A stretch of 64,000 nucleotides of DNA, taken from positions 3,649,501-3,713,500 of the forward strand of contig NZ_CP113065.1 of assembly GCF_026625825.1 (NCBI RefSeq), read 5' to 3'. Shown piece by piece: positions 1 through 7,900 of the stretch (positions within the stretch are counted from its first letter, which is position 1; every line of letters starts with the position of its first letter). The stretch comes from Pseudoxanthomonas sp. SL93. GTDB taxonomy: Bacteria; Pseudomonadota; Gammaproteobacteria; Xanthomonadales; Xanthomonadaceae. The notes under the pieces are model-generated. The model saw only the letters and a list, made by a program, of their open reading frames with translations. It had not been told where the DNA came from and searched no databases. The translations under genes were made by a program, and so were the position numbers.

Positions 1-2626
1 GCTGGGTGGTCCGGCCATGCTGATCGGCCTGGGCGGCGGTGCGGCAAGTTCTGTGGCCTCCGGCGAGAGCGCGGAAGAACTCGACTTCGCCAGCGTGCAG
101 CGCGACAACCCCGAGATGGAGCGCCGCTGCCAGGAGGTCATCGACCGCTGCGTGGCGATGGGCGAGGACAACCCGATCCTGTGGTTCCACGACGTCGGTG
201 CGGGCGGCCTGTCCAATGCGATTCCCGAACTGCTGCACGACTCCGGCGTGGGCGGCGTGATCGACCTGGGCAAGGTGCCCAGCGACGATCCCTCGCTGTC
301 GCCGATGCAGCTGTGGTGCAACGAATCGCAGGAACGTTACGTGCTCGGCGTGCCGCAGGCGCGACTGGCCGAGTTCGCGGCGCTGTGCGAACGCGAACGC
401 TGCCCGTTCTCCGCCGTCGGCGTGGCAACGAAGGAAGAACATCTGGTCGTCGCCTACGGTGCCACCCCGGGCAACACCCCCGCAGATGCACCGATCGACC
501 TGCCGATGGACGTGCTGTTCGGCAAGCCGCCGAAGATGCATCGCGACACCGCGCACCCCGCACTGCCGAAGTGGCCCGCGCTGCAGACCGAGGCGCTGGA
601 CCTCCACGAGGCAGGCCTGCGCGTGCTCGCACACCCGACGGTGGCGGCCAAGCAGTTCCTGATCACCATCGGCGACCGCAGCGTCGGCGGCCTGACCGCA
701 CGCGACCAGCTGGTCGGCCCGTGGCAGATGCCGGTGGCTGACTGCGCGATCACGCTGAGCGGATACGAAGGTTACGTGGGCGAAGCCATGGCTATCGGCG
801 AGCGCACGCCGCTGGCGCTGCTCGACGCCGCTGCGGCCGCCCGCATGGCGGTGGGCGAGGCGATCACCAACCTGTGCGCCGCGCCAGTGGAATCGCTGCA
901 TCGCGTGAAGCTGTCGGCCAACTGGATGGCCGCCGCGGGCCACCCCGGCGAGGACGCGCTGCTGTTCGACGCGGTGAAGGCCGTGGGCATGGAACTGTGC
1001 CCGGACTTGGATATCAGTATCCCGGTGGGCAAGGACTCGCTGTCGATGCAGGCGCAGTGGCACAGCGATGGCCAGGCGCAGAAATCCGTCTCGCCGGTGT
1101 CGCTGATCATCAGCGCCTTCGCGCCCGTCACCGACGTGCGCCAGCAACTGACGCCGCTGCTGTCGCGCGAAGACGACAGCGAGCTGTGGCTGATCGGACT
1201 GGGCGCCGGCAAGAAGCGCCTCGGAGGTTCCGTGCTGGCGCAGGTGTATCCGCAGTCCGGTGGCGAGGGTGCATGGCCGGCGTTCGCCGGCGACGGCCGT
1301 GACGAAAGCGTGCCCGATCTCGACGACCCGCAGCGCCTTCGCGATTTCTTCCACCTGATCGCCGACGCACGCGAAGCCGGCCTGCTGCTGGCCTACCACG
1401 ATCGCAGCGACGGTGGTGCGTTCGCCGCGCTGTGCGAGATGGCGTTCGCCTCGCATCGTGGCCTGGACATCAACCTGGACGGCTGGGGCGACGACGCGTT
1501 CCGCACGCTGTTCGCCGAGGAACTGGGCGCGGTGGTGCAGGTGGCCGATGAGGATCGCGCGGCGTTCGCCGACCTGATCGAGCGCCATGCCCTGATCGAA
1601 TGCGCACAGCGCATCGCGCGCCCGACGACGGCGGCCGTGGTGCGTGTGCAGCAGGATGGCGACGTGCTGGCCGAGTGGCGCTGGGAAGAGCTGTTCGACG
1701 CTTGGTGGTCAGTGACGCACGCCATGCAGAAACTGCGCGACAACCCGGAGACGGCCGACGAGGAGCGCGAGAACGCGCGCCAGTTCGGCCGCACCGGACT
1801 GAAGCCGAGGCTGTCCTTCGATGCCGCCGCCGACGTCGCGGCACCGTTCATCGCCACGGGCAAGCGCCCGAAGGTGGCGATCCTGCGCGAGCAGGGCGTC
1901 AATGGCCAGATCGAAATGGCATCGGCCTTCAGCCGCGCCGGTTTCGATGCCTTCGACGTGCACATGAGCGACCTGATCACTGGACGCGTGGTGCTGTCGG
2001 ACTTCAACGGCTTCGCGGCCTGTGGCGGTTTCAGCTACGGCGACGTGCTGGGCGCGGGCCGTGGCTGGGCGACCTCGATCCTGGAACGCAATGACCTGCG
2101 TGACGCGTTCGCGGCATTCTTTGCCCGCGACAACACGTTCTCGCTGGGCGTATGCAACGGCTGCCAGATGATGAGCCAGCTGAAGGAAATCATTCCCGGC
2201 GCGACGCACTGGCCACGTTTCCTGCGCAACCGTGGCGAGCAGTTCGAGGCGCGGGTGTCGTTGCTGGAAGTGCTGGAGTCGCCGTCGGTGTTCTTCCAGG
2301 GCATGGCCGGCTCGCGCATCCCGGTCGCCGTCGCCCATGGTGAGGGTCGCGCGGAGTTCGACAGCGTGGCGGACCAGGGCGCGGCCCGCGTCGCGCTGCG
2401 CTTCATCGATGGCGATGGCCAGGTGGCGACGTCTTACCCGCAGAATCCGAACGGTTCGCCCGATGGCATCACCGGCCTGACCAGCGACGACGGTCGCGCC
2501 ACCATCCTGATGCCGCACCCGGAACGTACCCCGCGCAGCGCCAATCACAGCTGGCATCCGGCCGACTGGCCGGAAGACTCGCCGTGGCTGCGGATGTTCC
2601 GCAATGCGCGGGTGTGGGTGGGATGA
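1..2626 (+). CDS. purL: Phosphoribosylformylglycinamidine synthase, 5'-truncated by window edge
   Basis: Cytoplasmic purine biosynthesis enzyme that converts FGAR, glutamine and ATP to FGAM. The frame is open from the first base, so the N-terminus lies outside the window; about 875 codons are visible, against roughly 1290 usual for the single-chain gammaproteobacterial form. The visible part holds the paired AIR-synthase-like ATP-binding halves (for example PVGKDSLSMQ and HDRSDGGAFAAL) followed by a C-terminal class I glutamine amidotransferase domain starting near VAILREQGVNGQ. The nucleophile Cys lies in GVCNGCQM (codon at 2153) and the His/Glu pair in LMPHPER (near 2516-2524). The stop TGA is followed by a GC-rich hairpin and then xpsE. 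No frameshift is seen. Confidence 0.97.
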   Translation, partial: LGGPAMLIGLGGGAASSVASGESAEELDFASVQRDNPEMERRCQEVIDRCVAMGEDNPILWFHDVGAGGLSNAIPELLHDSGVGGVIDLGKVPSDDPSLSPMQLWCNESQERYVLGVPQARLAEFAALCERERCPFSAVGVATKEEHLVVAYGATPGNTPADAPIDLPMDVLFGKPPKMHRDTAHPALPKWPALQTEALDLHEAGLRVLAHPTVAAKQFLITIGDRSVGGLTARDQLVGPWQMPVADCAITLSGYEGYVGEAMAIGERTPLALLDAAAAARMAVGEAITNLCAAPVESLHRVKLSANWMAAAGHPGEDALLFDAVKAVGMELCPDLDISIPVGKDSLSMQAQWHSDGQAQKSVSPVSLIISAFAPVTDVRQQLTPLLSREDDSELWLIGLGAGKKRLGGSVLAQVYPQSGGEGAWPAFAGDGRDESVPDLDDPQRLRDFFHLIADAREAGLLLAYHDRSDGGAFAALCEMAFASHRGLDINLDGWGDDAFRTLFAEELGAVVQVADEDRAAFADLIERHALIECAQRIARPTTAAVVRVQQDGDVLAEWRWEELFDAWWSVTHAMQKLRDNPETADEERENARQFGRTGLKPRLSFDAAADVAAPFIATGKRPKVAILREQGVNGQIEMASAFSRAGFDAFDVHMSDLITGRVVLSDFNGFAACGGFSYGDVLGAGRGWATSILERNDLRDAFAAFFARDNTFSLGVCNGCQMMSQLKEIIPGATHWPRFLRNRGEQFEARVSLLEVLESPSVFFQGMAGSRIPVAVAHGEGRAEFDSVADQGAARVALRFIDGDGQVATSYPQNPNGSPDGITGLTSDDGRATILMPHPERTPRSANHSWHPADWPEDSPWLRMFRNARVWVG

Positions 2627-2636
2627 CCCGACGCCG

Positions 2637-2654
2637 GCCCGCCGCAAGGCGGGC
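2637..2654. terminator. GC-rich hairpin after purL
   Basis: GCCCGCC and GGCGGGC form a perfect 7-bp stem around a GCAA loop, flanked by outer complementary GCCGG/CCGGC. No U-tract follows, so it may be a REP-like palindrome or a weak terminator between purL and xpsE. Confidence 0.4.
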
Positions 2655-2707
2655 TACGCCCGGCCAACATCGCACCTGCTAAAGTCGGCGCTCCCAAGGA
2701 GGCCTTC

Positions 2708-4426
2708 GTGAACGCAGCCGCGCTGGATACCGGAACCGCCACCAGTCCCGACGACCAGATCGTCGCCGCGCTGCTGGCGAGAGGGCGGTTGAAGGACACC
2801 GATCTTGCGCGCGCGCGCCGCCTGCAGGAAGAGACCGGCGGCAGCCTGTTGTCGCTGCTTTCCCGGCTGGGCCTGGTGTCCGAGCGCGACCATGCGGAAA
2901 CCGCCGCCGACGTGCTCGGCTTGCCGCTGGTCAATGCGAAGGAGGCCCCGGATGTGCCTCCCGAATCGGTCGCACTGTCCCTGCGCTTCCTCAAGCAGTT
3001 CCATGTCTGCCCGGTGGGCGAGGACGACCTGCACGTCGACCTGCTGATGGCCGACCCGCAGGACCGTTACGCCTTCGATGCGGTGCAGCTGGCGACCGGC
3101 CGGCAGGTGCGGGCGCGCGTGGCCCTGCGTTCCGAGATCGACGACCTGATCGAGCGCTATTACGGCCAGGGCCGCAGCGCGATGGGCGCCATCGTCGAGA
3201 ACGCCGACGGTGAAGCGACCGGCGACCTGGACGATGTCGAACACCTGCGTGACCTGGCCTCCGAAGCGCCGGTCATCCGGCTGGTCAACCTGGTCATCCA
3301 GCGGGCGGTGGAACTGCGCGCGTCCGATGTGCACGTGGAGCCGTTCGAGAACCGGTTGAAGGTGCGCTACCGCGTGGACGGCGTGCTGGAGGAGGGTGAA
3401 AGCCCGCCCGCCAACCTGACCGCCGCGGTGATCAGTCGTATCAAGATCATGGCCAAGCTCAACATCGCCGAGCGCCGCCTGCCGCAGGACGGCCGCATCA
3501 TGCTGCGCGTGCAGGGCAAGGAACTGGACCTGCGCGTGAGCACGGTGCCCACCGCACACGGCGAAAGCGTGGTGATGCGTCTGCTGGACCGCGAGACGGT
3601 GGTGTTCGATTTCAAGAAGCTCGGCTTCACCGATGCCTTCCTGCCGCAGTTCCAGAAAGTGCTGGAGCAGCCGCACGGCATCCTGCTGGTCACCGGCCCC
3701 ACCGGTTCCGGCAAGACCACCACGCTGTACACCGCGCTGAGCAAGCTCAACACCAGCGACGTGAAGATCATCACCGTCGAGGACCCGGTCGAATACCAGA
3801 TCGAGGGCATCAACCAGATCCAGGCCAAGCCGCAGATCGGGCTGGATTTCGCCAATGCGCTGCGCAGCATCGTGCGCCAGGATCCGGACATCATCATGAT
3901 CGGTGAAATGCGCGACCTGGAAACGGCGCGCATCGCCATCCAGTCCGCGCTCACCGGACACCTGGTGCTGTCCACGCTGCACACCAACAATGCGGCCGGC
4001 GGCATCACCCGCATGCTGGACATGGGGGTGGAGGACTACCTGATGACCTCCACCGTCAACGGCATCCTGGCCCAGCGCCTGGTGCGGCGGCTGGAGCCCA
4101 CGCACGCGGAGAAGTACCCGGCCTCGCCGGAAGAGATCGAGCGATTCAACCTGCGCCGATTCCAGCCGCAGGGGGAGATCTTCCTGTACCGCCCACGTGG
4201 TTCGGCCATCGCCCCGACGGGCTACCTGGGCCGCACCACCATCGTCGAGTTCCTGGTGATGAACGACGAGATCCGTCGGGCCATCATGCGCCATGCGGGC
4301 ATGGGCGAGATCGAACAGCTCGCCCGCGATGCCGGCATGCGGACCATGTACGAGGACGGCATCATCAAGGCGCTGACCGGCGAGACGACCATCGAGGAAG
4401 TCCTGAGGGTGACCGAAGATGCCTGA
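2708..4426 (+). CDS. xpsE: Type II secretion system ATPase GspE/XpsE
   Basis: Cytoplasmic hexameric ATPase that powers pseudopilus assembly in the T2SS. The start is GTG at 2708 with AAGGAGG at 2696-2702, five bases upstream; 572 aa. The N1 domain binds XpsL in the family. Walker A is GPTGSGKTTT with Lys near residue 336, followed by the GspE-type Asp box (VEDPVEYQIEG), Walker B (DIIMIGEMRD) and the His box (LSTLHTNNA). The zinc-binding tetracysteine insertion of most GspE proteins is absent: no Cys occurs in the stretch between LVRRLEPTH and GRTTIVEFL. The rest of the xps operon does not follow directly but begins at 13299. The next reading frame starts inside the xpsE stop region. Confidence 0.95.
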   Translation: MNAAALDTGTATSPDDQIVAALLARGRLKDTDLARARRLQEETGGSLLSLLSRLGLVSERDHAETAADVLGLPLVNAKEAPDVPPESVALSLRFLKQFHVCPVGEDDLHVDLLMADPQDRYAFDAVQLATGRQVRARVALRSEIDDLIERYYGQGRSAMGAIVENADGEATGDLDDVEHLRDLASEAPVIRLVNLVIQRAVELRASDVHVEPFENRLKVRYRVDGVLEEGESPPANLTAAVISRIKIMAKLNIAERRLPQDGRIMLRVQGKELDLRVSTVPTAHGESVVMRLLDRETVVFDFKKLGFTDAFLPQFQKVLEQPHGILLVTGPTGSGKTTTLYTALSKLNTSDVKIITVEDPVEYQIEGINQIQAKPQIGLDFANALRSIVRQDPDIIMIGEMRDLETARIAIQSALTGHLVLSTLHTNNAAGGITRMLDMGVEDYLMTSTVNGILAQRLVRRLEPTHAEKYPASPEEIERFNLRRFQPQGEIFLYRPRGSAIAPTGYLGRTTIVEFLVMNDEIRRAIMRHAGMGEIEQLARDAGMRTMYEDGIIKALTGETTIEEVLRVTEDA

Positions 4427-4901
4427 TCCAATGAAATCCTTGCGTATCGCCCGGCGTTGGCCGGCAGTGGCAATGCTGGCGCTGTTGGTGCTTTCGCCGC
4501 TTGCCTCTGCCGCGGGCAAGAAGGCGCCACCGAAGGCCTTCGCACGCGCAGAGCTGCCCACGGGTTTCGTCGTGGGCAGCGGTACGCCCGCGCTCGCGCT
4601 GGAGGTGGCCGTCGCCGAAGGCCAGGTGGTGTCCTGGTCTCCCGCGGCTCAGGGCCCCGGCAACCTGCGCGCGACGCGCAGCGGTGACGAGACGCAGACC
4701 ATGCTGACGGTGAGCAGCGATCTGCCGGTGGCAGTGAAGTTCGATCTGTACCTGTCGCTGGATGGCGAGCACTTCACCTACACCAGCACGTGCGGACTGA
4801 CGCCGGGCATCTCGTCGTTCGAGATGTGGCAGCAGCCGGTGCTCGCCTTCGCGATGGGCAATCCACGCACGGTGCCGTCGGGACGGGTGGCGTGCGACTG
4901 A
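4419..4901 (+). CDS. Small secreted protein of unknown function coupled to xpsE
   Basis: 160 aa, unrecognised. The ATG at 4419 overlaps the end of xpsE by 8 nt. A second ATG at 4431 would put the signal peptide (MKSLRIARRWPAVAMLALL, Ala-rich cleavage site near ASAAG) at the very N-terminus and is equally possible. The mature protein is about 130 residues, beta-rich in appearance, with two Cys (TSTCGL and the C-terminal VACD) that could form a disulfide. No lipobox and no membrane anchor after the signal are visible. The translational overlap suggests co-expression with XpsE and hence a periplasmic or exported role linked to secretion, but this is inference from position only. Confidence 0.75.
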   Translation: MPDPMKSLRIARRWPAVAMLALLVLSPLASAAGKKAPPKAFARAELPTGFVVGSGTPALALEVAVAEGQVVSWSPAAQGPGNLRATRSGDETQTMLTVSSDLPVAVKFDLYLSLDGEHFTYTSTCGLTPGISSFEMWQQPVLAFAMGNPRTVPSGRVACD

Positions 4902-4932
4902 CGATGCGTGTGTCTTCATCGAAGTAAAACAA

Positions 4933-4960
4933 GAAGGGCCCGGTGCAGACCGGGCCCTTC
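4933..4960 (-). terminator. Rho-independent terminator of the trimeric autotransporter gene
   Basis: A perfect 12-bp stem GAAGGGCCCGGT/ACCGGGCCCTTC around a 4-nt loop. Read on the minus strand it is followed by TTGTTTTAC, a U-rich tail, so it fits the minus-strand gene ending at 4979. It may also stop read-through from the plus-strand xpsE transcript. Confidence 0.85.
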
Positions 4961-4978
4961 GTCCATCACGCCGGCGGA

Positions 4979-7900
4979 TTACAGGTCGATACCGAAGCCC
5001 ACGCCCGCCGACTTCTCGTCACCGCTGAACGCACCGCCGATGCTGAAGGAAGCGCGCTCGCCGATCGGCTTGGAGTAACCCAGGGACAGGGCGTTCTCTC
5101 CGTTCTGCCAGCCCGCGCCGACGGCGATGCGGCCGCGCGGCGTGCGACTGCCGGCGGCGTTGATCGCCATGTTCAACATGGCCGAACTCATCGCGCCCAT
5201 CCTGTCGAGGCGACGATCCTGCTCCGAGAACCGGCGGTCCACGTCGCCGCGGAAGGCGTTGAAGTCGTCTTCCAGTGCCTTGACCTGGAAGTCGGCATAC
5301 GCATTCGCGCTGGCCAGCGTTTCCGTCGCCGTGGCGTCGGCATAGGCACGTGCGTTGTCCAGCGTGGCGGCGTCACCCGCGTCCGCATAGGCCGCTGCGC
5401 TGGCCGAGGTGTCGGCGTTTTCCGCCACGGCCGGCACGGCGGGTTGGCCGCTGCTGACGGCGCCCCCGCCATTGCCTGTCGTCGTGGCGGCCGTGGTCTG
5501 CGGAGCGGCGGTGAGGCCTGCCGTCGCCGTTGCCGCATTCGCACCGTCGCCGGACGCACGTGCCTGGCTGCTCTGGGTGGGCGGTGCGCCGCTGCCGGTG
5601 GAGGCGGTGGCCGTGGTGCTGCCGGTCAGGCCCGAGTACATGCCATACAGCTCATTGAGCTTGGCATCCACCGCGGTGAAGGCGGCCCCCACGTTGTTGT
5701 ACGACGTGCCCTGGATGGTGTAACTCGGCGCGATGAAGACGCCGCCGGAGAAGCCGGCGCCTCCGCCCAGCGCATTCGACACGAAGCTCAACTGCGACAG
5801 GTTCACCGCATCGGTAGCCGCCGTGCCCGCGGCGACATTGGTGACCTGGCGTTCGCTGCCGGCGCTGCCGACGGAGACGCTGTCCTCGCGGTCGGCGACG
5901 GAATCACCGCCGATGGCCACGCTGTTGTCCGATTCCGCGCTGGCCAGGTTGCCCAGCGCCACCGAGTTCACCCCGGGCGAGTACGCACCGCCACCGACCG
6001 CCACCGAGAAGTCACCGGAGGCCTCCGTAGGCACGAACCCGAAGAACGCACCGCCCACCGCCACGCTGTTGTCGCCGCTGGCGATGGAATTGGAGCCCAG
6101 CGCGGTGGAATCCCAGTTGCTCGCCACCGCACCGAAACCCAGCGCCGTGGCGCTGTTGCCGCTGGCTTCGGCACCGTAGCCGAACGCAGCCGCACCGAAG
6201 TTCGAGGCACTGCTGTAGCCGCCGACGGCGGTGGCGGCATCATCGGATGCCTCGCTGCGGAAACCGACCGCGGTGGCCTGGATACCCGAGGCGCTGCTCT
6301 CCGTACCGAGGGCGGTCGAATAGGCCCCCGACGCACTGGCCCCCGCACCGGTGGCCGTCGCGCCGACCTCGCTCGCGACCGCGCCGGCACCGAGTGCGGT
6401 GGCGTCGTCCGCGTTGGCTTCGGTGCTGGCGTAGACGGGGTTGCCGTCTTCATCCAGCAGCGGATTGCCGTCCTCGTCGAACAACTGCCGCTGGCCGCCC
6501 ACTGCGACCGCGCCGGCACCGTTGGCCTGTGCACCGGCGCCGTTGGCGACGCTGTTGGCGCCGGTGGCGGTGGCGTTGAAGCCGGTCGCGGTGGCGCCAT
6601 CGGCCAGGGCGAATGCACCGGAACCGGTGGCGGTCGCACCGACGCCTTCGGCCAGGGCGGCCGAACCGGATGCGGTCGCGTAGTCGCCGGATGCCAGCGC
6701 ATCATCGGTACCGTCATTGGCACCGTTGGCCTTGAAGTAGCGCGTGGCGTTCTCCGATGCATCGGCCACCGCGTTCAACTGATCCAGGTTCACCGCATCG
6801 GTGCCCTCGGTGCCGGCCGCGACGTTGGTGATCTGGCGTTCGTCTCCCACGTCGCCCACCGAGACGGTGTTGTCGCGGTCGTTCCATGCATTGGCACCGA
6901 TCGCCACACTGTTGGTCGCGCCGGCGACGGAGTTCACGCCCAGGGCCACGCTGTCATCGCCATCGGCGTAGCTGTTGTGGCCGATGGCGGTGCTGTATTC
7001 GCCCGTCGCCCAGGCACCGTTGCCGAAGGCCGACCCGCCGGTGCCGCTGGCGCGCGTGTTGATCAGGCCGAAGAACGTGGTGCCGCCCACGGCGGTGCTT
7101 TCTTCCCCATTGGCGGCCGCGCCTTCGCCCACCGCCGTCGCGCCACTGCCACCTGCTGCCGCGCCGTAACCGAACGCCGAGGCGAAATCGCCGCCCGCGC
7201 TGCTGTAGCCACCGACGGTGGTCGAGGCGAGCCCGTCCGCGCTGCTGCGGAACCCGACGGCTGTCGCCTGCGTGTTCGATGCAGTGGCTTCCGTACCGAG
7301 GGCGGTCGAATAGGCCCCCGACGCACTGGCCCCCGCACCGGTAGCCGTCGCGCCGATTTCGCTGGCGACCGCGCCGGCACCGAGTGCCGTGGCGTCGTCC
7401 GCGTTGGCTTCGGTGCTGGCGTAGACGGGATTGCCATCTTCATCCAGCAGCGGATTGCCGTCCTCGTCGAACAACTGCCGCTGGCCGCCCACTGCGACCG
7501 CGCCGGCACCGTTGGCCTGTGCTCCCGCACCGTTCGCGACGCTGTTGGCGCCGGTGGCGGTGGCGTTGAAGCCGGTCGCGGTGGCGCCGTCGGCCAGTGC
7601 GAACGCACCGGAGCCGGTGGCAGTCGCACCGACGCCTTCGGCCAGGGCGGCCGAACCGGACGCGGTCGCATAGTCACCGGATGCCACCGCATCATCGGTG
7701 CCGTCATTGGCGCCGTTGGCCTTGAAGTAGCGCGTGGCGTTCTCCGAGGCATCGGCGACCGCGTTCAACTGATCCAGGTTCACCGCATCGGTGCCTTCGG
7801 TGCCGGCCGCGACGTTGGTGATCTGGCGTTCGCTGCCCACATCGCCGACCGACACCGTGTTGTCGCGGTCGGCGGTGGAGTTGGCGCCCAGCGCCACGCT

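Noticed and set aside
2654..4561. 635-codon minus-strand frame over xpsE
   Set aside because: Shadow of xpsE: His/Gln/Arg-rich composition without motifs, while xpsE on the plus strand has a complete ATPase domain.
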